Counted from the first letter of the stretch, positions 1-9,093 are shown. The stretch: 64,000 nt of DNA from Puteibacter caeruleilacunae (GCA_005217565.1 SJCO01000001.1:499893-563892), one strand, 5' to 3'. Numbers and translations: made by a program. The notes: a model not told the origin generated them from the sequence alone.

Positions 1-345
1 CAGGATCTTGACAAGGTCTGGAAGGTATTTGTTGGACAGTTTAACGATCAGCCAAGAATAAAAAGTACGCTGGCAACAGTTCCTGTGTTGAAAGAAAATT
101 GCCTAATAGAACTACCGATAGATAACTCTGTTCAAGAACAAACATTGTGGGAGGTTAAGCCTAAACTAGTTGGTTTCTTACATCGTCAATTACAAAATTC
201 TAAGATTGATGTTGTTGGTAAAATTGTAAAAACCGAAAGAAAACGAACTATTTTAACTGATGATGAAAAGTTAAAGGCAATGATTAAGACCAATCCTGAT
301 TTGGTGTTAATGCGTAAAAAGTTTAATCTTGACTTTTCAGAATAA
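1..345 (+). CDS. dnaX: DNA polymerase III subunit gamma/tau, C-terminal end (partial)
   Basis: The reading frame is open from the first base of the window and stops at 343-345, so this is the 3' end of a longer gene. The 114 visible residues contain a helix-rich stretch followed by a strand-rich segment (ELPIDNSVQEQTL, then FLHRQLQNSKIDVVG) and a short basic tail. This arrangement resembles the C-terminal domain of Bacteroidetes DnaX proteins, which follows the clamp-loader ATPase and binds other replisome subunits. No ATPase motif lies inside the window, so the name rests on resemblance of the tail alone. Ferritin follows 97 bp downstream with its own likely promoter. Confidence 0.55.
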   Translation, partial: QDLDKVWKVFVGQFNDQPRIKSTLATVPVLKENCLIELPIDNSVQEQTLWEVKPKLVGFLHRQLQNSKIDVVGKIVKTERKRTILTDDEKLKAMIKTNPDLVLMRKKFNLDFSE

Positions 346-393
346 GAACTTGTATTAATCGGGAAATGATTATCTTTTTTTCCGGATTTAAAT

Positions 394-401
394 TATATTT
401 G
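394..401 (+). promoter_or_regulatory. Candidate -7 element for ferritin
   Basis: TATATTTG matches the Bacteroidetes -7 consensus TAnnTTTG exactly and lies 42 bp before the ferritin start. No clear TTTG -33 box lies 18-21 bp upstream, so the promoter call is tentative. No recognisable Fur box was seen. Confidence 0.35.
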
Positions 402-442
402 TTCATAACAAAAAGAAAGTTGCATCTTAAAAGAAAATAATC

Positions 443-952
443 ATGTTGAATAAAAATGTTGAAGCTGCTTTAAACGAGCAAATCAATGCCGAGTTATATT
501 CATCTTATCTATATTTATCAATGTGTGCTTACCTTCAAAATGAGGGTTTTGCTGGTATGGCTAACTGGATGAAAATTCAGGCGCAGGAGGAATTAACACA
601 TTCTAATAAATTCTTCGACTATGTAAATGAGCGTGGCGGTCGTGTTTGGTTGAAAGCAATTGATGCAGTTCCTACTGAATTTGATGGACCAGAAGATGTA
701 TTTAAATTAGTACAGGAACATGAGCAAAAAGTAACAGGGTTGGTTAATAACCTTATGGATGTTGCTATTGCAGAAAATGATCACGCAACAAAAAGCTTCC
801 TTCAATGGTTTATTGATGAGCAGGTAGAGGAAGAAGCTTCTGTTCAGGAAATTGTTGATAGTCTCAAGCTGATTAAAGGCAATGGCCATGGAATGTTGAT
901 GCTAGACCGAGAAATGAAAGCCCGCGTTTTTGCCGATTCTACAGGGGAATAG
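443..952 (+). CDS. ftnA: Non-haem bacterial ferritin
   Basis: 169 aa, the normal length for a bacterial FtnA subunit. Ferritin assembles into a 24-subunit cytoplasmic shell that oxidises Fe(II) and stores it as a ferric mineral. The diiron ferroxidase ligands fall at the expected positions: Glu17, Glu50, His53, Glu94, Gln127 and Glu130. There is no Met ligand for inter-subunit haem, so it is not a bacterioferritin. It is a single-gene transcript: a TATATTTG -7 element precedes it and a stem-loop with a T-run follows at 974-1010. Together with the FeoAB importer at 40.3 kb it covers the iron uptake and storage functions visible here. Confidence 0.95.
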   Translation: MLNKNVEAALNEQINAELYSSYLYLSMCAYLQNEGFAGMANWMKIQAQEELTHSNKFFDYVNERGGRVWLKAIDAVPTEFDGPEDVFKLVQEHEQKVTGLVNNLMDVAIAENDHATKSFLQWFIDEQVEEEASVQEIVDSLKLIKGNGHGMLMLDREMKARVFADSTGE

Positions 953-973
953 ATCCCTTAAGATTATAAAATT

Positions 974-1010
974 AAAGCGGGATTGGCATAAAGCTGGTTC
1001 CGCTTTTTTG
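974..1010 (+). terminator. Rho-independent terminator after ferritin
   Basis: AAAGCGG and CCGCTTT arms form an imperfect stem followed by six T residues, 22 bp after the ferritin stop. Confidence 0.7.
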
Positions 1011-1046
1011 TTTTCTTTAGGATGTGAAAAGAATGTTGAGTAAATT

Positions 1047-3263
1047 GTGAAGAACAACATGAAAGAGTTAAATAAATCGATGATAGAATATAAGAATAGC
1101 TACGAAGAATTAACGAGGTATTGCCAGTCAATTCTTACAGAGGAAGAGCTTGAAAAGATTGCTAAAGCTTATGAAATGGCAGAAATCATTCTGGGGGATA
1201 AGAAGTGGTCCTGGGGGGAGCAGATTTTGTCGCATTCTATAGAGGTGGGAAAAATCGCAATCAACGAAATTGGATTAGGAGTTGACTCAGTGATATGTGC
1301 GTTATTGCACAATACCTTTAATGAAGTTGAGGATAAAGAGGCTCATTTTCATCAAATAGATAAATTGTTCGGTCGCTCAGTAAAGAATATACTCGAAGGA
1401 ATTGCAAAGATTAATGCCTTAGATACCGAGACGATATCAGTGCACTCTGAGAATTATCGAAAGTTGATTTTGGCGCTATCTGGAGATGTTAGGGTGATTT
1501 TGATTAAGATTGCTGATCGCCTCTATGATATGAGAACCCTTGAGTGGGTAGGAGAGGATTTGCGTCAAAAGTTTTCTACAGAAACATCGTATTTGTATGC
1601 ACCTTTAGCTCATCGCCTTGGTTTATATAAGATAAAGTCTGAGCTGGAAGATACAGCTCTTCGATATTTGAATCCCGAAGCTTATCAGTACATCGTTAAG
1701 CGATTGGAAGAAACAAGTGAAGAAAGAAAGAACTTTATTGCAAAGTTTGTAAGGCCTATTGAAAACAAACTGAAGACGAAGGGATTTAAATTCGAGATGA
1801 AAGCTCGAACTAAGTCGATTTATTCAATTTGGAATAAAATGAATAAACAGAAGGTTGGATTTGAGGAAGTGTATGACCTTTTTGCTATTAGAGTTATTCT
1901 AAATTCAACACCTGAGAATGAAAAATCAGACTGTTGGCAAGTTTATTCTATCGTAACAGAGGAGTATCAGCCTAATACTGAACGCTTACGAGACTGGATA
2001 TCTATACCAAAATCCAATGGTTATGAATCATTGCATACAACTGTAATGGGGCCGTTGGCAAAGTGGGTTGAAGTGCAAATACGAACTTCGAGAATGGATG
2101 AGGTTGCAGAAAAAGGATTTGCGGCTCACTGGAAATATAAAGGAGGAGCAGGAAGTAGGGATCTCGATAATTGGTTAGCTGGAATTAGGGAGATATTAGA
2201 ATCGAAGGATACTAATTTAGTTGATTTTATAGATGATTTTCAGAAAAATATCTATGAAGATGAGATTTTTGTATTTACTCCTAAGGGGGATCTGAAAAAA
2301 TTACCTGCTGGAGCTACTATTCTTGATTTTGCATACGATATTCACTCTCATGTAGGAGATAAGTGCGTTGGAGGAAAGGTTAATGGACGTATTGTTACTT
2401 TGAAGTATAAATTGCAGAATGGAGATCAAATCGAAATTGAAACGTCAAATAATCAGAAGCCTAAGATTGATTGGTTGGAATATGCTGTTACTTCTAAGGC
2501 AAAAAGTAGGATTAAAGCCAGCTTAAATGAAGCAAAAAAGATAGAAGCAGAGCACGGGAAAGAGATTATTCTAAGAAAGTTTAAAAACTGGAAACTTGAG
2601 TTCAATGATGAGGTTATACGTAAAGTGTTAAAGCATTATAAACTTAAGTATGCCATAGATTTATATTATCAGATATCAATAGACAAGATTGATCCTTTGG
2701 AGATTAAAAATCTTGTCGTTGAAGAGACTACACCTACGGAGAAGGATAAACTTGAGGAGGTATTGTCTGGTGATCAGATAAAAGATCTGCGTTTTTCTAA
2801 AGGGAATGACTTTTTAATTATTGATAATAATATCAATAACGTAGTTTACAAGCTTGCTCCTTGTTGTAATCCTATTCCAGGAGATAATATCTTTGGATTT
2901 GTAACTATAAAAGAGGGGATTAAAATTCATCGATATTCCTGTCCTAATGCCAAGGATATGATTGCCCGTTATCCATATAGGGTAATACAGGCGCGCTGGA
3001 GAGATACGGAAAAGCAGAGTGCATTTCAGGCTACGATTCGAATTTCCGGAGATGATGAGATTGGAATTGTTGGAGAGATTTCTCAAATTTTAGCAAAGGA
3101 TTTCCAGGTTCAGATACGTTCTATTTCTGTAGATTCTGATACAGAAGGTATGTTTGATGGGACCATCAGAATTCTGGTTTTTGATACAGGACACCTGGAA
3201 TTTGTTATTCAAAGATTGAAGCAGATTAAAGGAGTTCGACATGTCGTGAGATCAGATTCCTAA
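1047..3263 (+). CDS. RelA/SpoT-family (p)ppGpp synthetase, hydrolase site degenerate
   Basis: 738 aa from a GTG start; an in-frame ATG at 1059 (residue 5) is an equally plausible start. The long-RSH order is complete: HD domain (about 40-180), synthetase domain (about 240-370, with KSNGYESLHTT and VEVQIRT), TGS domain (about 400-465, FTPKGDLKKLPAGAT) and a C-terminal ACT domain (about 660-738). The protein makes (p)ppGpp from ATP and GTP/GDP during starvation. In the HD domain His63 and Asp157 remain, but the HD pair reads His88-Asn89 and the following Glu-Asp pair reads Asn92-Glu93. These are manganese or catalytic positions in Rel hydrolases. I therefore infer a mainly synthetic, RelA-like enzyme, with a second RSH protein elsewhere in the genome removing the alarmone. 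Confidence 0.9.
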   Translation: MKNNMKELNKSMIEYKNSYEELTRYCQSILTEEELEKIAKAYEMAEIILGDKKWSWGEQILSHSIEVGKIAINEIGLGVDSVICALLHNTFNEVEDKEAHFHQIDKLFGRSVKNILEGIAKINALDTETISVHSENYRKLILALSGDVRVILIKIADRLYDMRTLEWVGEDLRQKFSTETSYLYAPLAHRLGLYKIKSELEDTALRYLNPEAYQYIVKRLEETSEERKNFIAKFVRPIENKLKTKGFKFEMKARTKSIYSIWNKMNKQKVGFEEVYDLFAIRVILNSTPENEKSDCWQVYSIVTEEYQPNTERLRDWISIPKSNGYESLHTTVMGPLAKWVEVQIRTSRMDEVAEKGFAAHWKYKGGAGSRDLDNWLAGIREILESKDTNLVDFIDDFQKNIYEDEIFVFTPKGDLKKLPAGATILDFAYDIHSHVGDKCVGGKVNGRIVTLKYKLQNGDQIEIETSNNQKPKIDWLEYAVTSKAKSRIKASLNEAKKIEAEHGKEIILRKFKNWKLEFNDEVIRKVLKHYKLKYAIDLYYQISIDKIDPLEIKNLVVEETTPTEKDKLEEVLSGDQIKDLRFSKGNDFLIIDNNINNVVYKLAPCCNPIPGDNIFGFVTIKEGIKIHRYSCPNAKDMIARYPYRVIQARWRDTEKQSAFQATIRISGDDEIGIVGEISQILAKDFQVQIRSISVDSDTEGMFDGTIRILVFDTGHLEFVIQRLKQIKGVRHVVRSDS

Positions 3264-3309
3264 GTTTTTGGCATAAAAATTGGATATAATTTCACATGTT
3301 GGACTAAGA

Positions 3310-3339
3310 AATAATGAATTTCTGAGATAATTCATTATT
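3310..3339. terminator. AT-rich perfect inverted repeat, possible terminator
   Basis: AATAATGAATT (3310-3320) and AATTCATTATT (3329-3339) form an 11-bp perfect stem with an 8-nt loop between the RSH gene and the small TPR gene. The stem is almost pure A/T and its T-run is short, so it could instead be an operator. Confidence 0.4.
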
Positions 3340-3364
3340 TTGCGATCAAATTAATCGGGGAGTG

Positions 3365-3646
3365 ATGATAGATACGGAATTGGAAGTATGTAGAGGGCTT
3401 GTTGAAGAAGGTAAGCTGGAAGATGCCTACTTAAAAATTACTCAATTGCTGGAAGATCATGATGAAAATGTCGAAGCTAACTTGTTAGCAGCTGATATAT
3501 GTAGTAAAATGCAGAATATGGGCGGGGCATTAAATCATTATAACCGGGTGCTTGATTTAGATCCTGAAAACAAGGTTGCTAAATCAAATGCCTCTATGTT
3601 GGGTAATATATTCAATTTCAGGTATACTGATCTGTATAATCCATAG
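3365..3646 (+). CDS. Small TPR protein
   Basis: 93 aa from the ATG at 3365; a GTG directly before it could add one residue. The whole protein is built from tetratricopeptide-like helix pairs, for example residues around LVEEGKLEDAYLKITQLL and the canonical segment ALNHYNRVLDLDPENKVA. It has no signal peptide or membrane segment, so it is probably a cytoplasmic protein-protein interaction module. Its partner is unknown. It stands between the RSH gene and a secreted TPR protein and is transcribed in the same direction as both, but each has its own upstream control region. Confidence 0.7.
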   Translation: MIDTELEVCRGLVEEGKLEDAYLKITQLLEDHDENVEANLLAADICSKMQNMGGALNHYNRVLDLDPENKVAKSNASMLGNIFNFRYTDLYNP

Positions 3647-3706
3647 TGGTTGAAGTTTTTGCTGTTCTGGTTAGTTTATAAGAACGTGATTTAATTGGTA
3701 TATTTT

Positions 3707-3736
3707 TTTGATTAAGCTTGAATTTCTTTATTTTTG
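3707..3736 (+). promoter_or_regulatory. Bacteroidetes-type promoter for the secreted TPR gene
   Basis: TTTG (3707-3710), an 18-bp spacer and TATTTTTG (3729-3736, exact TAnnTTTG) lie 45 bp before the start codon. Confidence 0.65.
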
Positions 3737-3780
3737 AAATCAAACTTAAATTTTTTGAACCTTAAAACTATTGAATTAAC

Positions 3781-4455
3781 ATGAAAAGGTTAGTTTTTAT
3801 TCTTACACTATGTCTGTCTGCAGTTTTTGCTAATGCACAAGATCAAGCTGCTGCTGAATTAAAAAATGCTGGTAACGAAGCATTAAGAAGTAAAGATTAT
3901 GCAAAAGCTTTAGAGGCATATGAAAAGTACATGGCTTCTGGTGAAGAAGGTGTTGCTGATGATGCAAAAACCATTTATGCAATGGCTACTTGTGCTCGAA
4001 AATTGAAGAACAGTGAAAAGTCTCTTAAATATTTACAAGCTTGTGTTGATAAAGGTTATAAAGCAGATTTAGCTTCTTATTACATTGCAGGTCTTGCTAA
4101 GTCAAGTGGAGACATGGAGAAAGCGAAGCAATTGTATGCTGATGGTTTGCAAAAGTACGGTTCTACTAAGACTGGATCATACTTTAAGAAAGCTTTGGTA
4201 ACAATTTTGACAAAGGAAGCTGCTGCGTTGTTTAATACAGCAAATGAAACAGCAGGTAAGGCTGCAGGTAATACAGATCCTTCTGCTTACATGGCAGTTA
4301 TGAAAAAGGCAGTAGTTCAATTTAATACTGCTAAAGATGCTTTTAATAAGGTATTGGAGATTGATGCTAATAACACTGTTGCAAAAGGACAGATTAACAA
4401 CATCAATGCAAGTATCAAAGCTTACGAAGACTACAAAGCTTCGTTGAAGAAGTAA
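3781..4455 (+). CDS. Exported TPR-repeat protein
   Basis: 224 aa. Residues 1-19 are a classical signal peptide ending FANA, with cleavage predicted before the Gln of QDQAA. The mature protein is nearly all alpha-helical with several TPR-like units (AGNEALRSKDYAKALEAYEKY; later AKDAFNKVLEIDANN). It is therefore probably a periplasmic scaffold protein, and its binding partner cannot be read from the sequence. A well-spaced TTTG/TATTTTTG promoter and a strong terminator indicate a monocistronic, probably well-expressed gene. Ala and Lys are unusually abundant, as is common in periplasmic helical-repeat proteins. Confidence 0.7.
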   Translation: MKRLVFILTLCLSAVFANAQDQAAAELKNAGNEALRSKDYAKALEAYEKYMASGEEGVADDAKTIYAMATCARKLKNSEKSLKYLQACVDKGYKADLASYYIAGLAKSSGDMEKAKQLYADGLQKYGSTKTGSYFKKALVTILTKEAAALFNTANETAGKAAGNTDPSAYMAVMKKAVVQFNTAKDAFNKVLEIDANNTVAKGQINNINASIKAYEDYKASLKK

Positions 4456-4473
4456 TTTATTATCATCTTATAA

Positions 4474-4508
4474 TAAAAAAAAAGGTCGCAAGTTGCGACC
4501 TTTTTTTT
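4474..4508 (+). terminator. Strong rho-independent terminator
   Basis: AAGGTCGCA / TGCGACCTT stem with a 3-nt loop, flanked by A-run and T-run. It could work on both strands, but both neighbouring genes are on the plus strand. Confidence 0.9.
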
Positions 4509-4596
4509 GTTGTATCGATTTCGTAGATTTGACATTATTATAAGCCTGATTGTAATGAGCCTACAGGCTATATTGTCCAACATAAAGCGTAATAAA

Positions 4597-6237
4597 ATGA
4601 GACAGAAGTTTACACCAATCATTCTGATGGCTGCGATGCTGTTAGGATGCTCACAACCACAAAAAAAGGAGGTAAAAGTGTCACCCTATCAGGGAAAAGC
4701 TGATGAGTATGCAGAATATAAGCTTACTGCCGATTTAAGTCAACTTACAGATAAAGAAAAGCAGATGTTACCTTTATTATTTAAAGCTGCTAAGTTGGCC
4801 GAAGAGATTTATTGGGAGCAAGCATTTGGTAACAAAGAAGAAATCTTAAATAAAGTAAAGGAAGATAATGCTGCATTAAAGCTTGTTAAGATAAACTACG
4901 GTCCATGGGAACGTTTAAACGGAAATAAACCATTTATCGATGGTTTTGAAGCAAAGCCTAAAGGTGCTATGTTTTATCCTGTAGATATGACTAGCGAGGA
5001 GTTTAAGGGCTTAAAAGATGAAGGTAAGGATGGTTTATATACTGTACTAAAACGAGATGAACAGGGAGCTTTAAATGTTATTCCCTATCATGTAGCATAT
5101 GCCGATAAGGTAAAGCGTATGGCTGAATTGGTAAAACAAGCATCGACTTTTGCTGAAGATGAAGGATTAAAGAAATATCTGGAGTTAAGAGCAGAAGCTT
5201 TACTTACTGATGATTATTTTGATAGTGATGTAGCATGGTTGGATATGAAAAACAATGGTATTGATTTTATCATTGGACCAATTGAAAACTATGAGGATCA
5301 ACTGTATGGTTACAAAACAGCATATGAGTCATTTATTTTGATTAAAGATAAGGAATGGAGTAAAAAGTTGGAACGCTTTGCAGTACTTCTTCCTGGACTT
5401 CAAAAAGCACTTCCTTGTGATGCGAAGTATAAAGCAGATACACCGGGTACTGATTCTGATATGAATGCTTATGATGCTGTCTATTATGCTGGAGATTGTA
5501 ATGCCGGCAGTAAGACTATTGCAATTAATCTTCCAAATGATGAAAAGGTTAGAGAGACCAAAGGAAGTCGTAAGTTACAGTTGAAAAATTCAATGCAAGC
5601 TAAGTTTGATAAAATACTTATTCCTATAGCAGATCAATTGATTGTTGAGGAGCAGCGTAAGCATATCAAATTTGATGCATTCTTTGAAAATACGATGTTT
5701 CATGAAGTTGCCCATGGTCTTGGTATGGGAAGTTTAGTAGATGGAAGCATGACTGTTCGTGCAGCTCTAAAAGATACTTATACTTCAATAGAAGAGAGTA
5801 AGGCAGATATTGTTGGCTTGTGGTGTGTTACAAAGCTTGCAGAAATGGGAGAATTAGGAGAGAAAGACCTGATGGATAATTTTGTAACCTTCATGGCAGG
5901 AATTTTCCGATCTGTTCGCTTTGGTGCGGCAAGTGCTCACGGAAAGGCTAACATGATTCGATTTAACTACTTTGCAGAACAGGGGGCATTTACTCGTAAT
6001 CCTGAGACTGGCTTGTATAAGGTCGATTTTGATAAGATGAAGCAGGCAATGCTTAATCTTTCAGAAATGATTTTGCGTATTCAGGGGGATGGAGATTATG
6101 ATTATGCCAAAAAGCTAATTGAAGAGAAAGGATTGATTAAGACAGATCTTCAGAAAGATTTAGATAAGATTGCAGAGGCAGGTATCCCTCGTGATATCGT
6201 ATTTGTCCAAGGACCTGAGGTTTTAGGTGTACAGTAG
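4597..6237 (+). CDS. M49-like zinc metallopeptidase lipoprotein (DPP III-related)
   Basis: 546 aa when started at ATG 4597, which yields a proper lipoprotein signal peptide (MRQKFTPIILMAAMLLGC). A longer frame begins inside the preceding terminator and is not believable. The zinc site is His369-Glu370-Val-Ala-His373, with the second motif EESKAD at 399-404, where Glu400 is the likely third ligand. Dipeptidyl peptidase III enzymes normally have a six-residue HEXXGH. The five-residue HEXXH form is known in some bacterial members, for example from Caldithrix. The expected role is release of dipeptides or processing of oligopeptides in the periplasm after lipid anchoring. Catalytic details are inferred. 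Confidence 0.8.
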   Translation: MRQKFTPIILMAAMLLGCSQPQKKEVKVSPYQGKADEYAEYKLTADLSQLTDKEKQMLPLLFKAAKLAEEIYWEQAFGNKEEILNKVKEDNAALKLVKINYGPWERLNGNKPFIDGFEAKPKGAMFYPVDMTSEEFKGLKDEGKDGLYTVLKRDEQGALNVIPYHVAYADKVKRMAELVKQASTFAEDEGLKKYLELRAEALLTDDYFDSDVAWLDMKNNGIDFIIGPIENYEDQLYGYKTAYESFILIKDKEWSKKLERFAVLLPGLQKALPCDAKYKADTPGTDSDMNAYDAVYYAGDCNAGSKTIAINLPNDEKVRETKGSRKLQLKNSMQAKFDKILIPIADQLIVEEQRKHIKFDAFFENTMFHEVAHGLGMGSLVDGSMTVRAALKDTYTSIEESKADIVGLWCVTKLAEMGELGEKDLMDNFVTFMAGIFRSVRFGAASAHGKANMIRFNYFAEQGAFTRNPETGLYKVDFDKMKQAMLNLSEMILRIQGDGDYDYAKKLIEEKGLIKTDLQKDLDKIAEAGIPRDIVFVQGPEVLGVQ

Positions 6238-6259
6238 CAATTATTATAAGATATAAAAG

Positions 6260-6294
6260 GAGCCGCAGATTTGTTTTCTGCGGCTCTGTTTTAT
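6260..6294. terminator. Convergent terminator
   Basis: GAGCCGCAGA / TCTGCGGCTC stem (6260-6269 with 6277-6286) between the M49-like gene and the convergent TlpA gene. U-rich tails exist in both directions. Confidence 0.75.
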
Positions 6295-6815
6295 AATAGC
6301 TCTTCGAGTTTCTTTAATAGTGTATTAAATTCTTCTTGAGAGAATCCTGTAGTTTTATAAATAATCTTACCAGATTCATTAACCAAGTACATTCTAGGAA
6401 TGTAGCCTTTAGCAAATAGAGCGTATATTTCTCTTTTAGGATCAGCATAAAAAGGCATGCTGAAATTGTTTTTTGCTTTAAAGTCGTCTACTACTTTCTG
6501 AGTATGCTCACGACCAAAAATAAGCAATTCAAATTTATTGTTTTGTTTGTACTTATTCCAGATCTCTTTTTCTACATGAGGTAGCTCTGCCCGACAAGGA
6601 CCGCACCATGTTGCGAAGAATGTAATAACTTTTACCTTGTTGTTAAGACTTGAAAATGATATTGTTTTACCATCAGCACTAGAATATTTAAAGTCTGGAA
6701 CTGTTTGACCAACCTTTAAGATATCCGCTTGTTCTGCAGCATTATTTTGTGCCTTGACCTGCCAGGCTGTACCTGTAGATATCAGTACGATTAATGTAAT
6801 TATAAACTTTCTCAT
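6291..6815 (-). CDS. TlpA-family thiol-disulfide oxidoreductase, exported
   Basis: 174 aa with an N-terminal signal peptide (residues 1-22, ending VKA). The thioredoxin-like fold follows, with the redox motif Trp70-Cys71-Gly-Pro-Cys74 in TFFATWCGPCRAEL and the conserved cis-proline region near IPRMYLV. TlpA/ResA proteins are periplasmic reductants, usually for cytochrome c maturation or for reducing non-native disulfides. No cytochrome biogenesis genes are nearby, so the substrate is unknown. The gene is convergent with the M49-like gene, and its upstream neighbour purC ends in its own terminator, so it is probably transcribed alone. Confidence 0.88.
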   Translation of the reverse strand: MRKFIITLIVLISTGTAWQVKAQNNAAEQADILKVGQTVPDFKYSSADGKTISFSSLNNKVKVITFFATWCGPCRAELPHVEKEIWNKYKQNNKFELLIFGREHTQKVVDDFKAKNNFSMPFYADPKREIYALFAKGYIPRMYLVNESGKIIYKTTGFSQEEFNTLLKKLEELL

Positions 6816-6828
6816 ATCAATGTATATT

Positions 6829-6864
6829 AAAAAAATACCCCTCCAGTGATACTGGAAGGGTATA
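6829..6864 (-). terminator. Terminator of the phoH-purC transcript
   Basis: On the minus strand TACCCTTCCAGT pairs with ACTGGAGGGGTA (one G-U pair) and is followed by a seven-T run, directly after purC. Confidence 0.8.
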
Positions 6865-6886
6865 AAAATATGAATTAATTTACTGA

Positions 6887-7837
6887 TTACAATTGATCGT
6901 TAATGTACTTGGTTACATTTTCATCAATACGCTTAACGATATCAGAGATGTCAGCCTTTTGGAAGCCTTCTCCAATAATATTTTCGTAAAGCTCAATGTA
7001 TCTTTCTGAAACCTCACCTACATATGATTCTGTCATTTCAGGAATTTGCTGTCCTTCTTTACCTTGGAAACCATTCTGGATTAACCACTGGCGAACAAAT
7101 TCTTTAGACAATTGCTTTTGTTTTTCTCCTTTTTCAAGTCTTTCTTCGTAACCCTCAGCATAGAAATATCTTGATGAATCAGGAGTATGGATCTCATCAA
7201 TTAGGTAGATTTTTCCATCCTTTTTACCAAATTCATACTTGGTATCAACAAGGATTAAACCTTTTTCAGCAGCAATTTCTGTTCCTCTTTGGAACAAAGC
7301 TCTAGTGTAAGCTTCTAATTGCTCGTATTCAGCTTCATCAACAATTCCTTGAGCGATGATCTCTTCACGAGAAATATCTTCATCGTGTCCTTGATCTGCT
7401 TTTGTTGTTGGAGTAAGTAATGGCTCTTCGAATTTTTGGTTTTCAACCATTCCATCAGGCATTGGAACACCACAAATGGTTCTCTTGCCATCTCTGTATT
7501 CTCTCCAAGCGTGACCAGTAAGGTATCCTCTGATAACCATTTCTACTTTGAAAGGCTCACACATGTGACCTACAGTTACCATTGGATCTGGAGTTGCAAT
7601 CTTCCAGTTAGGAACGATGTCAGAAGTAGCATTAAGGAACTTTTCTGCAATCTGGTTAAGTACTTGTCCTTTGTAAGGAATTCCTTCAGGAAGAACTACG
7701 TCAAAAGCTGAGATTCTGTCAGAAACAACCATTACCAGGTACTCATCTTTAATGTTGTAAACATCACGTACTTTCCCGTGGTAGACACTCTTTTGTCCCG
7801 GAAAGTTAAAATCTGTTTTTACTAATGCATTGCTCAT
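6887..7837 (-). CDS. purC: SAICAR synthetase
   Basis: 316 aa. The protein joins aspartate to CAIR with ATP to give SAICAR in de novo purine synthesis. It carries the family hallmarks: KVRDVY near the N-terminus (residues about 21-26), [19 protein letters not shown], the RGYLTGHAW substrate-binding segment and [12 protein letters not shown]. At about 316 residues it belongs to the longer class of PurC found in Bacteroidetes and yeast, compared with about 237 in E. coli. It is the second gene after phoH (26-bp gap) and is closed by a terminator, so the two are probably co-transcribed. Confidence 0.96.
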   Translation of the reverse strand: MSNALVKTDFNFPGQKSVYHGKVRDVYNIKDEYLVMVVSDRISAFDVVLPEGIPYKGQVLNQIAEKFLNATSDIVPNWKIATPDPMVTVGHMCEPFKVEMVIRGYLTGHAWREYRDGKRTICGVPMPDGMVENQKFEEPLLTPTTKADQGHDEDISREEIIAQGIVDEAEYEQLEAYTRALFQRGTEIAAEKGLILVDTKYEFGKKDGKIYLIDEIHTPDSSRYFYAEGYEERLEKGEKQKQLSKEFVRQWLIQNGFQGKEGQQIPEMTESYVGEVSERYIELYENIIGEGFQKADISDIVKRIDENVTKYINDQL

Positions 7838-7863
7838 TATGAAAAGATTAAAAAGGGTAAATG

Positions 7864-8838
7864 TTAGGGATTTGCATTTGATTTATGATCCTTTTTGTGA
7901 AATTGATCATATGCCTCCACAATATCCCGTACTAATTTATGACGAACTATATCTTTCTTGTTAAACTTAACAATAGATATTTCATTGATGTCTTTTAAAA
8001 TATTCATTGCTTGAATCAAGCCTGACTTTACTTTATCAGGAAGGTCAATCTGGGTAATATCACCAGTTACAATGAATTTTGTATTTAATCCCATTCGGGT
8101 TAAAAACATTTTTAACTGATTCTCTGTAGTGTTTTGTGCTTCATCAAGAATGACATACGCGTTACTTAATGTGCGGCCTCGCATAAATGCTAATGGCGCA
8201 ATCTGAATGGTGCCATCCTTCAGAAATTCTTCCATCTTTTTAGGAGGAATCATATCTAGAAGAGCATCATACAATGGTTGAAGATAAGGGTCAATCTTCT
8301 CTTTTAAATCTCCAGGTAGAAACCCTAGTCTTTCACCTGCTTCAACGGCAGGGCGACTAATAATGATACGTCTGATTTCTCTGTTTTTTAGTGCTTTTAC
8401 TGCTAATGCTATTGCAGTGTAGGTTTTTCCAGTACCAGCAGGACCTATGGCAAAGATGAGGTCTTTCTTCTGACTTTCTTTAACCAATTTGCGCTGATTA
8501 GGTGTTCTGGCTTTTACTGGATTTCCAGTATTACTAAAAACGATAATATCATCGGTATTGCCTTCCACAGGGACAGGTTGATAATTCTCATCCATTAAAA
8601 TTGTATGAATAAAATCTTCACCAAGTTGTTGAAAGGTTCGGTAGTGATCAACAAGAGTATCCAGTTTGCTGGTAAATCGCTCAATCTCTTTCGGATCTCC
8701 GTAAGCTTTGATTAAATTACCACGACCGATAATTTTAAGCTTAGGGAAGAAAGAGCGTATAAGCTCAAGTTTCGCATTATTAATGCCGAAAATTTCAATT
8801 GGATTTACTCCTTCTAATTCGATCTCTTTTTCAAACAT
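7864..8838 (-). CDS. phoH: PhoH-like ATPase
   Basis: 324 aa. The ATPase core has Walker A GPAGTGKT (132-139) and Walker B VILDEAQN (229-236); an RNA-binding KH-like N-terminal region (about residues 10-70) precedes it, as in YbeZ/PhoH proteins. These are cytoplasmic ATPases linked to RNA metabolism and, in operons with ybeY, to ribosome maturation. Here ybeY is not adjacent and purC follows instead. A TATTTTTG -7 element on the minus strand lies 31 bp upstream of the start. Confidence 0.92.
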   Translation of the reverse strand: MFEKEIELEGVNPIEIFGINNAKLELIRSFFPKLKIIGRGNLIKAYGDPKEIERFTSKLDTLVDHYRTFQQLGEDFIHTILMDENYQPVPVEGNTDDIIVFSNTGNPVKARTPNQRKLVKESQKKDLIFAIGPAGTGKTYTAIALAVKALKNREIRRIIISRPAVEAGERLGFLPGDLKEKIDPYLQPLYDALLDMIPPKKMEEFLKDGTIQIAPLAFMRGRTLSNAYVILDEAQNTTENQLKMFLTRMGLNTKFIVTGDITQIDLPDKVKSGLIQAMNILKDINEISIVKFNKKDIVRHKLVRDIVEAYDQFHKKDHKSNANP

Positions 8839-8869
8839 AAATTGTATTGATCAATTGCTACCTTCAATG

Positions 8870-8877
8870 CAAAAATA
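8870..8877 (-). promoter_or_regulatory. Candidate -7 element for phoH-purC
   Basis: TATTTTTG on the minus strand, an exact TAnnTTTG match 31 bp upstream of phoH. A -33 box is not evident. Confidence 0.4.
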
Positions 8878-8969
8878 GTTACTTTTTCCAGATGACCGTA
8901 TTCTTTTAATGCTTTTAGGTTAAAAAGAACCTGACGTTAATTTGGGAGCAACATTACATCTTATTTTCT

Positions 8970-9000
8970 TTTGGGATAAAGATAAAAATAAATAGTTTTG
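8970..9000 (+). promoter_or_regulatory. Bacteroidetes-type promoter for the MATE gene
   Basis: TTTG (8970-8973), 19-bp spacer and TAGTTTTG (8993-9000). The predicted start of transcription near 9007 gives an unusually long leader of about 150 nt. Confidence 0.65.
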
Positions 9001-9037
9001 CGGCACTTTTCGTTAACGACCTTGTTTTTCTGATAGA

Positions 9038-9093
9038 ATCAAGAAATTGCTTTCATCCTTGAAGTCGCGGTTCCGCAATAAAAGTTTCTTGAT
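9038..9093 (+). ncRNA. Possible structured 5' leader element
   Basis: ATCAAGAAA (9038-9046) and TTTCTTGAT (9085-9093) are a perfect 9-bp pair enclosing a small GCGG-TT-CCGC hairpin (9067-9076). An alternative pairing of TCATC (9053-9057) with GATGA (9091-9095) would compete with it. I do not recognise a known riboswitch class. Confidence 0.3.

Noticed and set aside
4507-4596. Upstream extension of the M49-like gene
   Set aside because: It begins within the T-run of a terminator and would bury the clear lipoprotein signal peptide at 4597.
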